Positions 1-9,003 of a stretch of DNA of 64,000 nt are shown here, piece by piece. Origin of the DNA: Oscillospiraceae bacterium NTUH-002-81 (GTDB lineage Bacteria; Bacillota; Clostridia; Lachnospirales; Lachnospiraceae); contig CP136052.1 in assembly GCA_032620915.1 (NCBI GenBank), positions 1,023,001-1,087,000 on the forward strand, read 5' to 3'. A program made the translations under genes and the position numbers. The notes under the pieces were generated by a model, which worked only from the letters and a program-made list of their open reading frames with translations, searched no databases and was not told the origin of the DNA. Numbering within the stretch: position 1 is the first letter of the stretch; each line of letters begins with the position of its first letter.

Positions 1-2
1 AA

Positions 3-152
3 GGCATCCAGGTGATCGGTATTTTCATGGGAAGTCCCCGGGGCGGCCAGGTGGCCGGTGAGATTTTCGGACGGGAGCTGGTGAAGATCCGGAACATCGG
101 TGAATTTTCCGGCGCGGTGGGAAGAATTTTGCGGGAAGTAATTCTTTCCTGA
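3..152 (+). CDS. C-terminal fragment, possible von Willebrand factor A (vWA) protein
   Basis: This reading frame is open from the left edge to a TGA at 150-152, giving about 49 C-terminal residues. The piece begins with a hydrophobic strand (GIQVIGIFMG) followed by a charged, glycine-containing tail (EIFGRELVKIRNIGEF). That pattern resembles the last strand and helix of vWA domains in CobT/NorD-like proteins, where a strand of this kind precedes a phrase about a named position or ID. The vWA assignment is an inference from a short fragment; the start and the metal-binding MIDAS residues lie outside the window. It could equally be another Rossmann-like C-terminus. Confidence 0.35.
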   Translation, partial: GIQVIGIFMGSPRGGQVAGEIFGRELVKIRNIGEFSGAVGRILREVILS

Positions 153-198
153 GCTTGCGCAGCGGGAGAAAACTGGTTACAATAGGGCTAAAGGAAAT

Positions 199-3100
199 TT
201 GGTCGAAAAGGCGATGAGACTGGTGAAAAATACGAAGAAAACAGACAAGAGAATGGCATATATCATGCGTGGCAGCATGTCCGTGCTGACGGCGGTACTC
301 ATTGTTTTATTTTTTGGCATTATGTCCATGGTGAGCAGCATTCAGGGTACTGCCCGGGTAGTAAACTACGCCGGTCTGGTGCGGGGCTGCACCCAGCGGA
401 TCATCAAGCTGGAGGATGCCGGACAGCCTCAGGACGGCCTGATCGAAAGTGTCACTTCTTATATTCAGGGACTGCGCTATGGCAGCGAAGATCTGAATCT
501 GGTGCGGCTGGATGATCGCGCTTTTCAGGAAAAAATGGAGGAGCTGGATGCCTATTTCCAGGAGCTGAAGGCGGAGATCCTGCTGGTGCGGGAAAAGGGC
601 TACGAGAGCACGCAGATCATTGAGAAAAGTGAGCATTTCTTCGGCGTCTGCGATGAGGCCACAGGCCTTGCGGAGGCGTACTCTCAGCGAAAAGCGTCTG
701 CCCTGAGCACGCTGGAGAAAATCGTGGTGGCGGATATCATCGGCCTGGTGCTTCTGCTGGCTTTTGAGCTAGTGAAGGCGCTGCGGTATGCGGCCCAGAA
801 CCGGATTTTGCAGAGCAAGGTTTATCTGGACGAAGCCACCGGACTGCCGAATAAAAATAAATGTGAAGAAGTTCTGGAGCAGCCGGTGCCCGGCACGGAC
901 GGACCGGGTCTGGCGGTGTGCTCTTTTGACCTGAACAATCTGCGGACGATCAACAACAACTGCGGCCATGAAAAGGGAGACGAGTACATCCGTGCCTTTG
1001 CGCAGCTGCTGCGAAAAGTGGTGCCGGAGTCCTGCTTTGTGGGCCGCAATGGCGGCGATGAGTTTCTGGCGGTGCTGCGGGGCATGAACCATGTGGGCGT
1101 GCGGGAATGCCTGCGGGAGCTGCGGCATCAGGCGGATCTGTATTCCGCGGAGCACCCGGATCTGCCCATCAGCTATGCCAGCGGGTATGCCCTGTCCGGC
1201 GACCATGAGGGCAGCGATATGCGGGAGCTGTTCCGGTTTGCCGACAAAAATATGTACGTGGACAAGAACCGGGCGAAGATGGAGGAGGCTGCCAGACAGC
1301 AGCATTTTGATTCCCGTCTGCTGGAAGAGCTGCGCAGGCAGAGCTTTCATTTTTCGGACTGTATTTACTGCGACGCCCTGCTGGATCAGTACCGGGTACT
1401 GCGGGCAAGCTCGGATTTCTTTCTGGCGGAGGACGGCAGCTATTCCGGCGCGGTGGAGCAGATCGCCCAGGAGCTTGCCACCATGGACAACTGGCAGAGC
1501 CTGTGGAAAAAGCTGCAGCTGTCTTTTCTGAAGGAACATCTGTGGAAAGATGCGCGCAGGCTGGACATTCCGTTTGTGTATGAGGATGGGGCGTGCACCC
1601 ATCAGGGGCGGCTGACGGTGCTGTTCCACGATGCCACTGCAGACGGGCGGCTTCATCATTTTGTCCTCGGCATGGAAGAGTATCACGAAAACGCAGGCGG
1701 CCGCGTGGATGAAAAACAGCAGCTGATCCGCTATTATGACCAGCTGAAGCAGTCGGTGCTGGAAAACAGCAACTACGTAGATGCGCTGATGGATTCGGCG
1801 GAGGCGGTGTATTCGGTGGATCTGACCAATGACCGTCTGGAAAATGTATTTTATCATGTGGCGGTCAGGTCTTTTGATCTGCAGGTGGCGACGCCCTGTT
1901 CCTATGATGCCTATTGCCGGGAGCGCAGCGCGTTTGTGACGGAGGAGACGCTGGAAAATTACCGGATCACGGATTCGGCTTACAAGCTGCTGGAACGGTT
2001 TGCCGGCGGGGACAAGCAGGTGACGGTGGAGTATCAGGAAAAAGCGGACAGCGGCGAACTGCTCTGGCTGCAGAAGACGGTACTCATGTCCCGCAATGTT
2101 TTTTATCATCAGGAAACGAAACAGGAGAGCGAGGTCATCCGGGCGATCATTCTGTTCAAAAATACTTCGGCCTTTCATGAAAAGGAAGAACGGGAAAAGG
2201 AGCGGCTGCAGGAAGCTTATGCGTCGGTGGATTCGGCCAGCAGGGCAAAGACGGAGTTCCTGCACCGGCTCAGCCACGATGTGCGCACGCCCATCAACGG
2301 CATTCTGGGCATGCTGGAGATCATCCGCAAAAACCGGGAGGACGGGCAGAAGGTGGACGAATGCCTGGACAAGATGCGGGTATCTGCCAGCCATCTGCTG
2401 GATCTGGTCAATGATGTGCTGGATATGAGCAAGATCGAAGCAGGACAGGGGCAGGCCGGGCAGGAAGCCTTTTCCCTGCCGCAGCTGATGGATGAGGTGG
2501 CGGCGCTGATGAGCGCCCAGCTGACCCAGACGGGGCTGACTCACCGGCGGCATCGGGAGGACATGCACCACACGGCTTTGCTGGGCAGTCCGGTGCTGCT
2601 GCGGCAGATCATGGTCAATCTGTTCAGTAATGCGGTGAAATATAACCGGCCGGGCGGCTGCGTGGACACCAGTGCCCGGGAGATTTTCTCGGACGGCACG
2701 ACGGTATTTTATGAATTCCAGATTACAGATACGGGCATCGGCATGAGCGAAAGCTTTGTGAAAGAGCAGCTGTTCCAGCCCTTTACCCAGGAGAAAACCG
2801 ATGGCGGCAAAGTGCCATATCAGGGCAGCGGCCTTGGCATGTCCATTGTGAAGGGGCTGCTGGAACAGATGCAGGGCTCCATGCAGGTACACAGTGCGCT
2901 GGGCGTGGAAACGACCTTTACCTTCCAGATCCCGTTTTTGATTGACAAGGAGGCAGAACCTCAGACGGATGAAAGTGGGGAAACGGCCGGAAAGGAACTG
3001 TCTGGTATCCGGGTTCTTCTGGAGGAGGATAACGAGATTAATATGGAGATCGCCCAGTTTTACCTGACGGATCACGGCGCCCAGGTGGCGAAAGCGACCA

Positions 3101-3396
3101 ACGGGCGGGAGGCTGTGGCGCTGTTGGCGGCGTCTGTGCCGGATACCTACGATGTGGTGCTCATGGATCTGCAGATGCCGGTGATGGGCGGCCTGGAAGC
3201 GTCCCGCCGGATCCGGGAACTGGAGTCCGCCGATGCGAAGACATTGCCTATTCTGGCAATGACTGCCCAGGGAAGCGAAGGCACCGCGCAGCAGTGTAAG
3301 GATGCGGGAATGTGCGGGTACATTCTCAAACCGATAGAGCCCCATGATCTGATCGGACAAATTTTACGGCATCGGAAAACCATCGTTTTCCGTTAA
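199..3396 (+). CDS. Hybrid sensor histidine kinase with GGDEF domain and C-terminal receiver
   Basis: This 1065-residue membrane signalling protein has a transmembrane helix near residues 24-46, an extracytoplasmic segment, and a second helix near 175-195. A GGDEF domain follows, with the intact signature GGDEF at about 285-289 preceded by DEATGLPN. A long linker with PAS-like character leads to a HisKA box (SHDVRTPING, His near 693), a HATPase with N box (NLFSNAVKYN) and glycine boxes (DTGIGM, GSGLGMSIVKG), and a receiver domain (VVLMDLQMP, phospho-Asp near 990). The receiver N-terminus reads VLLEEDNEIN, where a hydrophobic residue usually stands before the acidic pair. The start is uncertain: TTG 199, ATG 214 and ATG 253 are all in frame, and none has ideal Shine-Dalgarno spacing. 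The signal sensed is unknown. Diguanylate cyclase activity is possible because the motif is intact. Confidence 0.85.
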   Translation: MVEKAMRLVKNTKKTDKRMAYIMRGSMSVLTAVLIVLFFGIMSMVSSIQGTARVVNYAGLVRGCTQRIIKLEDAGQPQDGLIESVTSYIQGLRYGSEDLNLVRLDDRAFQEKMEELDAYFQELKAEILLVREKGYESTQIIEKSEHFFGVCDEATGLAEAYSQRKASALSTLEKIVVADIIGLVLLLAFELVKALRYAAQNRILQSKVYLDEATGLPNKNKCEEVLEQPVPGTDGPGLAVCSFDLNNLRTINNNCGHEKGDEYIRAFAQLLRKVVPESCFVGRNGGDEFLAVLRGMNHVGVRECLRELRHQADLYSAEHPDLPISYASGYALSGDHEGSDMRELFRFADKNMYVDKNRAKMEEAARQQHFDSRLLEELRRQSFHFSDCIYCDALLDQYRVLRASSDFFLAEDGSYSGAVEQIAQELATMDNWQSLWKKLQLSFLKEHLWKDARRLDIPFVYEDGACTHQGRLTVLFHDATADGRLHHFVLGMEEYHENAGGRVDEKQQLIRYYDQLKQSVLENSNYVDALMDSAEAVYSVDLTNDRLENVFYHVAVRSFDLQVATPCSYDAYCRERSAFVTEETLENYRITDSAYKLLERFAGGDKQVTVEYQEKADSGELLWLQKTVLMSRNVFYHQETKQESEVIRAIILFKNTSAFHEKEEREKERLQEAYASVDSASRAKTEFLHRLSHDVRTPINGILGMLEIIRKNREDGQKVDECLDKMRVSASHLLDLVNDVLDMSKIEAGQGQAGQEAFSLPQLMDEVAALMSAQLTQTGLTHRRHREDMHHTALLGSPVLLRQIMVNLFSNAVKYNRPGGCVDTSAREIFSDGTTVFYEFQITDTGIGMSESFVKEQLFQPFTQEKTDGGKVPYQGSGLGMSIVKGLLEQMQGSMQVHSALGVETTFTFQIPFLIDKEAEPQTDESGETAGKELSGIRVLLEEDNEINMEIAQFYLTDHGAQVAKATNGREAVALLAASVPDTYDVVLMDLQMPVMGGLEASRRIRELESADAKTLPILAMTAQGSEGTAQQCKDAGMCGYILKPIEPHDLIGQILRHRKTIVFR

Positions 3397-3397
3397 G

Positions 3398-3428
3398 AAA
3401 AAGCAGGTGATATCGCCTGTTTTTTCTT
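3398..3428 (+). terminator. Intrinsic terminator after hybrid kinase
   Basis: A CAGG...CCTG stem with a GATATC core is flanked by an A run and followed by TTTTTTCTTTT, immediately after the kinase stop codon. The A run on the other side would let it act in both directions. Confidence 0.8.
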
Positions 3429-3461
3429 TTGTAAAAGGAATTAGATTTAACGCAAATCCAG

Positions 3462-3490
3462 TTGATTTTTTGAAAAAAAGTGTTTAGAAT
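3462..3490 (+). promoter_or_regulatory. Promoter for mgtE leader
   Basis: TTGATT at 3462-3467 and TAGAAT at 3485-3490 are separated by 17 bases. Transcription would start near 3497, leaving a leader of about 225 nt before mgtE. Confidence 0.6.
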
Positions 3491-3496
3491 AATCAC

Positions 3497-3710
3497 AGGA
3501 ATTCTAAAATAAATTTTCAAAGGCAGGTGGACAGAATGGACAGTTGTGATGCTCACGGGCGAAGTAGAGGCATAGAATGGGAAGCAAACGCACAAAAGGG
3601 GAATCACAGCCGGACATCTGTCCCTGCTTTTTTCTGATGCGCATTTCTTCCTATTCTATGATTCTATGAGAATCCCGGAAGGACCGTATTTTGCAGACGG
3701 ATAGAATGGA
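3497..3710 (+). ncRNA. Structured mgtE leader, candidate attenuator or riboswitch
   Basis: The leader contains a terminator-like hairpin (GGACATCTGTCC at 3612-3623, flanked by CAG/CTG, then TTTTTT at 3628-3633). An upstream segment could pair with parts of it: GGACAG at 3529-3534 or 3538-3543 with CTGTCC at 3618-3623, and TGTGAT at 3545-3550 with ATCACA at 3603-3608. A long-range stem pairs 3571-3584 with 3647-3660 (14 bp with one G-U). This looks like mutually exclusive terminator/antiterminator folding ahead of a magnesium transporter gene. I do not recognise the M-box consensus here, so the class is unassigned. Confidence 0.5.
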
Positions 3711-3721
3711 GGGAAAACGGA

Positions 3722-5116
3722 ATGGAAAAGGGTGTACAGGATCACAAACAGGAGATCCTCAACATTATCAGAAGCAACGTTTCACCGGCGGCCATGACGA
3801 GCCGCCTGGAAGATTTCCACGAAAACGACCTGGCGGACGTGCTGCCGGATCTGACCGTGCCGGAGCGGTGCAAGCTGTACCGGATCATGGATCTGGACAT
3901 GCTGTCTGATATTTTTGAATACACAGATGAAGCGGGTGCGGCAGAGTATCTGCAGGAGATGGACATCAAGAAAGCGGCGGCGATCCTGTCCCGGATGGAG
4001 ACGGATTTCCTGGTGGATGTGCTGCAGAAGATCGACAAAGGCAGACGCAAGCTGCTGATCGAGCTGATGGACGATGACGTGCGGCATGACATTGAGGTGA
4101 TCGCGTCTTTTGATGAGGATGAGATCGGCAGCCGTATGACGACCAACTGTATCATCATCCGGGAAAATCTCACCGTCAAGCAGGCTATGAGCAGCCTCAT
4201 CGGACAGGCGGCCAAGAATGACAATATTTCCACGCTGTTTGTGGTGACAGAGGGACAGAAGTTTTACGGTGCCATTGATCTGAAAGATCTGATCATTGCC
4301 CGGCAGGATCATTCCCTGGAGGAGCTGATCGTGACTTCCTATCCTTATGTATATGCGGAGCAGGAGATCGATGACTGTATCGAAGATCTGAAGGACTATT
4401 CCGAGGACTCCATTCCCGTGCTGGACAACGACAACCGGCTGCTGGGCGTCATCACCTCCGCCAGCATCATCGATCTGGTGGACGATGCTATGGGCGAGGA
4501 CTACGCCATGCTGGCAGGTCTTACCGCGGAGGAGGATCTGAAAGAGCCCCTGCGGGAGAGCATGAAAAAACGTCTTCCCTGGCTGATCGTGCTGCTGGGA
4601 CTGGGCATGGTAGTGTCCTCTGTGGTGGGCATGTTTGAGCATGTGGTGACGGAGCTGCCCATTATCATGTGCTTCCAGTCGCTGATCCTGGATATGGCCG
4701 GAAACGTGGGTACCCAGTCGCTGGCTGTGACCATCCGGGTGCTGATGGACGAGTCCCTTACCGGCAAGCAGAAGGCGGAGCTGGTCGTCAAGGAAATGAA
4801 GATCGGTTTCTGCAATGGCGGTCTGCTGGGACTGTTGTCCTTTGTATGTATCGGCTTATATATTTATCTGTTTAAAGGAAAATCGCTGCTGTTCGCTTAT
4901 GCGGTGTCCGGCTGCATCGGCGCGGCTCTGCTGCTGGCCATGGTCATTTCCAGCGCCGTGGGTACGTGTATCCCGCTGTTTTTCAAGAAAGTGAACATTG
5001 ACCCGGCGGTGGCTTCCGGCCCGCTGATCACCACGGTGAACGACCTGGTGGCAGTTGTCGCGTACTATGGGCTGAGCTGGATATTCCTCATTCAGATGTT
5101 ACAGCTGGTGGGATAG
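3722..5116 (+). CDS. mgtE: Magnesium transporter MgtE
   Basis: MgtE is an inner-membrane Mg2+ channel gated by cytosolic Mg2+. The 464-residue length is typical of the family. The order is an N-terminal helical domain (about 25-130), a pair of CBS domains (about 138-260, including ITSASIIDLVDDA), a plug helix, and five hydrophobic segments from about 285 to the end. The pore-region signature MAGNVGTQS is near residue 325, and a conserved proline-containing helix lies near SGPLITTVND. The ATG at 3722 follows GGAGG at 3709-3713. The gene stands alone behind a long structured leader with its own promoter, which suggests regulation by premature termination, perhaps by Mg2+. Its last 29 bases overlap the 3' end of the convergent nitroreductase gene. 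Confidence 0.95.
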   Translation: MEKGVQDHKQEILNIIRSNVSPAAMTSRLEDFHENDLADVLPDLTVPERCKLYRIMDLDMLSDIFEYTDEAGAAEYLQEMDIKKAAAILSRMETDFLVDVLQKIDKGRRKLLIELMDDDVRHDIEVIASFDEDEIGSRMTTNCIIIRENLTVKQAMSSLIGQAAKNDNISTLFVVTEGQKFYGAIDLKDLIIARQDHSLEELIVTSYPYVYAEQEIDDCIEDLKDYSEDSIPVLDNDNRLLGVITSASIIDLVDDAMGEDYAMLAGLTAEEDLKEPLRESMKKRLPWLIVLLGLGMVVSSVVGMFEHVVTELPIIMCFQSLILDMAGNVGTQSLAVTIRVLMDESLTGKQKAELVVKEMKIGFCNGGLLGLLSFVCIGLYIYLFKGKSLLFAYAVSGCIGAALLLAMVISSAVGTCIPLFFKKVNIDPAVASGPLITTVNDLVAVVAYYGLSWIFLIQMLQLVG

Positions 5117-5930
5117 GGTCAATATACGTCTTCACCAGATCCATGTGCAGAACGTATTCTTTCTTCAGTGCGGCCAGCTTCTGGTAGTGGGGCGTGGCGC
5201 CGTGGATCTTCTGCGCTTCGGTATCGGTCCATTCCTCAATGAGGCACATGGCGTCGGCGTCATCCTCGGGGCAGAAATAGTCGTAGCGCAGATTGCCGGG
5301 CTCTTTCCGGGAGCATGGCGCTGCTTCGATCTCCTCAAACTTTTTCAGAAATTCCTCCCGGGTGCCGGGTTTCAGCGTGTAGCGGACGTTCACCAGCAGA
5401 TGGGCGTCCATGGCCTCCTCATGCACTTTTTCTGTTTTCAGTTCTTCCAGGCTGTGGGGCGCCGGAGTGGCTGCCGGCATGCCGAGAGAGAGGATGGCTT
5501 CCAGACGGAGACGCTGGGGAAAATGCAGCAGCTCCCGCAGGTATTCCTCGGAGCTGCTGCCGTCAGCGGCCTCCCGGTTTCGGCCCTGGATCCAGCAGCT
5601 GCCGATGCCCAGGCTGCTGGCCATGAGATGCATGCTTGCCATGACGATGGAGCAGTCCTCTGTCCATACGTCTGTGACGGTCTCATCGCCCAGAACGACA
5701 ATGGCTGCCGCTGCGCCGGTGAGCATGTTGGCTGCGCCGGTGCGGGCTGCGGCCATCTTTTCCAGTGTCTCTTTATTTTTCGCAACGATCAGTTCCCAGG
5801 GACGGCGGTTGCAGCTGGACGGGGAAAGAAGACCCGCCTGTACGATCTTTGTCATTGCGTCTTCCGGGATCGGGGCGCCGGTATACTGTCTGATACTGCG
5901 CCGGTTCTGCATGATTTCCAGTAATTCCAT
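5088..5930 (-). CDS. Nitroreductase fused to an ABM/Dabb-like domain
   Basis: This 280-residue cytoplasmic protein has two parts. Residues 1-170 are an FMN-dependent nitroreductase, shown by the N-terminal RRSIRQY, the PSSCNRRPWELIV segment and GIGSCWIQG. Residues about 180-265 resemble an antibiotic-biosynthesis-monooxygenase ferredoxin-like domain (VNVRYTLKPGTREEFL, then LIEEWTD and HGATPHYQKL). The nitroreductase half would reduce quinone- or nitro-type substrates with NAD(P)H; the small domain may bind or protect a redox substrate. ATG at 5930 is preferred over an upstream in-frame ATG because GGAAGGGA lies just before it. The substrate cannot be told from sequence. Confidence 0.85.
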   Translation of the reverse strand: MELLEIMQNRRSIRQYTGAPIPEDAMTKIVQAGLLSPSSCNRRPWELIVAKNKETLEKMAAARTGAANMLTGAAAAIVVLGDETVTDVWTEDCSIVMASMHLMASSLGIGSCWIQGRNREAADGSSSEEYLRELLHFPQRLRLEAILSLGMPAATPAPHSLEELKTEKVHEEAMDAHLLVNVRYTLKPGTREEFLKKFEEIEAAPCSRKEPGNLRYDYFCPEDDADAMCLIEEWTDTEAQKIHGATPHYQKLAALKKEYVLHMDLVKTYIDPIPPAVTSE

Positions 5931-6020
5931 AAATAATCCCTTCCTTTCTTTTGCACACATTATAACCCCGAATAATCAAAAAAGGAAATGGATTCTTAAG
6001 AATATTTAAGAATAAATTCT

Positions 6021-6049
6021 TTGACTTTCCCCAAAGCTTGTGGTGTACT
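6021..6049 (+). promoter_or_regulatory. Promoter for phosphoesterase lipoprotein gene
   Basis: TTGACT at 6021-6026 and TGTACT at 6044-6049 are separated by 17 bases, about 55 bases upstream of the ATG at 6103. Confidence 0.5.
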
Positions 6050-6102
6050 AGTGTTAAGGTTATGTAAAATTGAGAGAGAATTTCAAAGAGGAGGATGTAT
6101 TT

Positions 6103-7515
6103 ATGAAAAAGAACAGTCACAAACGATGGTCATTTTTCCTGTGCCTGCTCATGGTGCTTTCCCTCACAGCTGTTGGATGCGAGAAGAAATGTTCTGATGA
6201 CGAGATATTTGTTCCTGACCAGGAGCAGACGGAGGGCGAAGGCGACGCTGCAGATACACAGGATACAGCAAATGCAGAAGAACCGGCCGCAGAGCCGGAG
6301 ACACAGACCCCGGACAGCGTGCCGGAGGCGTCCGGATATACCGCGCCGGAGGCAGATACCAATGTAAGCTATGTGGTGCTGGGCGTGGGCAGTGATCAGT
6401 CCCAGGTGGTGCTGACCTGGTATGGTCTCAGCGGCAACGCGGGCAAGGCAGTGGTAGCCAAGGCTTCCGAGATGAGCGGCAACACTTTCCCGGTGACGGC
6501 TCTTCTGGCAGATTCCACGATATATTCTGCCAATTACAACGGCTATAACGTGAACACAGCGACGGTGACCGGGCTGGAACCGGACACGACCTATCAGTAT
6601 ATGGTAGGAAATGAAGAAGGATGGTCCGCCATGCACAGTTTCCGCACGGCCAAGAGCGGAGAGACGAACATCCTTGTGACCGGAGATATTCAGTTGGGTA
6701 CCGGTGATGATGATGCGGCCAGTATCGAGAACTGGAAGCGGATTTCCCGGGAGACGAAGGAAAAGTTTCCGGAATACAATCTGCATCTGAACATGGGCGA
6801 TGTGACGACGATGCCCTTTGAGGATCATTACATCAATGTGCTGACTTCCCCTATGTTTACCGACTATCCTACGGCGGTCGTGCTGGGCAACCATGACTAT
6901 GCCAATCTGTACCAGATGCATTTTTCCAGACCGAACCAGAGTGATTTCGGCGCCCGGAATGAACTGCAGAACGGCAACTTTTGGTTCCGGTACGGGGATA
7001 CGCTGTTCATGGAACTGAATTATATGATCGAGACCGATGACATTCTCATTGAGCATGGTTACTTTATCAAGCAGGCGATCGAGGCCAATCCGGACTGCAA
7101 ATGGAAGGTTGTGATGATGCATTATTCTCCGTACAGCAGTGTGGAGAAATATCAGAAGTATTCCAATGAGAACCGGGAATACTGGCTGAAAGTGTTTGAT
7201 GAGAATGATATCGATGTGGTGCTCAATGGCCATGACCATGCATATACAAGAACGTATATCATCAAGAATGGTCAGCCTCAGGTGACAGACGCATCATCTG
7301 TGACGAACCCGGACGGCACGCTTTATCTGACATTCGGATCTGCCAGCGGCAGTCAGTATCATGACGTGAGTCCTTTGTCTGTGGCAGCCAAGTGCATTCA
7401 GAACAATCATCCGCAGATGTCTACACTGAATATCACAGACAGCAGCTTCAAGATGACTTTGTACGATGCAGATACATGGGAAGTACTGGATCAGTTTGAA
7501 ATCGTGAAAAATTAA
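6103..7515 (+). CDS. Purple-acid-phosphatase-like metallophosphoesterase lipoprotein
   Basis: This is an exported phosphoesterase of 470 residues. A lysine-rich N-terminus and hydrophobic stretch end in the lipobox LTAVGC, so it is probably lipid-anchored outside the membrane. A disordered acidic/Pro linker follows, then a fibronectin-III-like N domain typical of purple acid phosphatases (VVLTWYG, GLEPDTTYQYMVG). The calcineurin-like domain has metal-ligand blocks GDIQLG, NMGDVTT, GNHDY, MMHYSPY and NGHDHAYTRTY. ATG 6103 is chosen over an upstream frame start because of AGGAGG at 6089-6094. It may release phosphate or process nucleotides or teichoic material at the surface; the substrate is unknown. 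A terminator follows. Confidence 0.85.
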   Translation: MKKNSHKRWSFFLCLLMVLSLTAVGCEKKCSDDEIFVPDQEQTEGEGDAADTQDTANAEEPAAEPETQTPDSVPEASGYTAPEADTNVSYVVLGVGSDQSQVVLTWYGLSGNAGKAVVAKASEMSGNTFPVTALLADSTIYSANYNGYNVNTATVTGLEPDTTYQYMVGNEEGWSAMHSFRTAKSGETNILVTGDIQLGTGDDDAASIENWKRISRETKEKFPEYNLHLNMGDVTTMPFEDHYINVLTSPMFTDYPTAVVLGNHDYANLYQMHFSRPNQSDFGARNELQNGNFWFRYGDTLFMELNYMIETDDILIEHGYFIKQAIEANPDCKWKVVMMHYSPYSSVEKYQKYSNENREYWLKVFDENDIDVVLNGHDHAYTRTYIIKNGQPQVTDASSVTNPDGTLYLTFGSASGSQYHDVSPLSVAAKCIQNNHPQMSTLNITDSSFKMTLYDADTWEVLDQFEIVKN

Positions 7516-7528
7516 TGATATACTGTAA

Positions 7529-7566
7529 GAGCATCCGGGCCGACAGCGGAACCGGGTGCTCTTTTG
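7529..7566 (+). terminator. Intrinsic terminator after phosphoesterase gene
   Basis: A 10-bp stem (GAGCATCCGG with CCGGGTGCTC) is followed by TTTT, right after the stop codon. Confidence 0.8.
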
Positions 7567-7677
7567 TGAATACGCGAGAGCAGAAGTATCGAAGCAGAAG
7601 AAAACAGCGAAAGTAAAAAAAATAAATAGTGAAATAGTAGAAGAATGATATAAAGGAAGATAGGAGAGACGACCGGA

Positions 7678-9003
7678 ATGAGGAAACAGGCAGTTCTGAT
7701 CGCCCTTCTGGCGGCAGCGTTGGTGCCGGGAGGATGTGCAAAAAAGAATACGGAAAGTCAGGAGCAGGCCGCGGCGACGAAAAACGAGGCAGCAGCCGAC
7801 ATCAGCGGCCAGACCGGAGCCGACATCAGCGGCCAGACCGGTCAGGATACCCAAAGCACCGGGGCCGACAACCAGACCGGAACGGAAACACAGAGCAGTG
7901 GAGCCGACACCCAGAGTACTGCCGCCGACAGCCAGACGGGGACAGATACTCAGAATACCGAGGCAGGAAGCCAGGCCGGAACGGACAACACTGTTGCCGC
8001 ATCAGTAGCAACGGTCTCTGCGGAGGACGCCGCGGCAGCCCTGACCCAGGGGAATACCCTGCTCACCCAGGGCGAGTATGAGTCCGCCGCCACAGCTTTC
8101 AACCAGGCCATCGCAGGCAAGGCTGACCTGGAAGCAGCATACCGGGGACTGGGGATCGCCAGACTTGCCATGGGAGAGTATGAGGATGCCATCACAGCCT
8201 TTGACGCGGCACTGGCCAACGCGGGAGCGGACGCCCAGGAGATGGAGTACGATATTTCCTATTATAAAGCGTCTGCACTGGTGCGTCTGGATCGGCTCAA
8301 CGATGCACTGGACGTGTACAACAATCTGGAGGCTTACAAGCCGGAGGTGAAGACGTACACTGGCCGGGGCGCGGTCTATGCCCGCATGGGCAATCTGGAC
8401 ATGGCCCGGGCGGATTTTGACAAGGCCGTATCCATGGACAGCAAGAACTATGAGCGTTACATGGAGATCTATCAGGTGCTGGCGGCGGCAGGCCGTGCAG
8501 ATGTGGGACAGGAATATCTGAAAAAAGCGCTGGACATCGACAAGGACAAGAATAAGAACCGGCTGGAAAAAGGCAAGGTTTACTATTATATGGAGCAGTA
8601 CGATAAGGCGAAGACCGAGCTGGAGCAGGCGGACAGCAGCCAGAACCCGGAGGTGACGCTGTTCCTGGCGAAAACCTACGAGGCACTGGGAGATCCGTCC
8701 TATGCCCAGAACCTGTACCGACAGTATCTGGATCAGGACGGGTCGGACGGCAGCATTTACAATCTGATCGCGGTTTCCCAGATGAAGGCCGGGGATTACG
8801 AGGGTGGTCTGGCTACGATCCAGGAGGGGCTTCAGAAGGCTTCCTCCGGCAAGCAGGAGCTGTACCGCAACGAGATCGCCGCCTACGAGTATCTGCTGAA
8901 TTTTTCAGAGGCAAAGACAAAGATGGAAGCCTATCTGGCCGCTTATCCGGAGGACAGTGAGGCGGCCAGGGAATATATATTTTTAAAATCCAGGAGTAAA
9001 TAA
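7678..9003 (+). CDS. TPR-repeat lipoprotein
   Basis: This 441-residue exported protein begins with a short signal peptide ending in a lipobox (LVPGGC). Residues about 35-110 are a low-complexity linker rich in Q, T, S, G, D and A, built from degenerate repeats such as DISGQTGA and DTQSTGAD. The remainder is tetratricopeptide repeats (for example AYRGLGIARLAMGEYEDAI), a scaffold for protein contacts. It therefore probably acts as a surface-tethered adaptor, but the partner is unknown. AGGAGA lies upstream of the ATG. The stop codon overlaps the hflX start by one base (TAATG), so the two are probably translationally coupled. Repetitive DNA in the linker could vary in length between strains. Confidence 0.85.
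   Translation: MRKQAVLIALLAAALVPGGCAKKNTESQEQAAATKNEAAADISGQTGADISGQTGQDTQSTGADNQTGTETQSSGADTQSTAADSQTGTDTQNTEAGSQAGTDNTVAASVATVSAEDAAAALTQGNTLLTQGEYESAATAFNQAIAGKADLEAAYRGLGIARLAMGEYEDAITAFDAALANAGADAQEMEYDISYYKASALVRLDRLNDALDVYNNLEAYKPEVKTYTGRGAVYARMGNLDMARADFDKAVSMDSKNYERYMEIYQVLAAAGRADVGQEYLKKALDIDKDKNKNRLEKGKVYYYMEQYDKAKTELEQADSSQNPEVTLFLAKTYEALGDPSYAQNLYRQYLDQDGSDGSIYNLIAVSQMKAGDYEGGLATIQEGLQKASSGKQELYRNEIAAYEYLLNFSEAKTKMEAYLAAYPEDSEAAREYIFLKSRSK

Noticed and set aside
769..3360. 863-codon open frame on the minus strand
   Set aside because: It lies antisense to a well-supported kinase gene, is rich in His, Gln, Arg and Leu as expected of a shadow frame, and has no ribosome-binding site or domain.
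3497..3710. M-box (ykoK) riboswitch before mgtE
   Set aside because: The conserved M-box core was not found on reading, so only an unassigned structured leader is reported.
7800..7990. Repeat array in the TPR lipoprotein as a possible phase-variable switch
   Set aside because: Repeats are imperfect and in-frame, with no simple tract that would change frame; only length variation is plausible.
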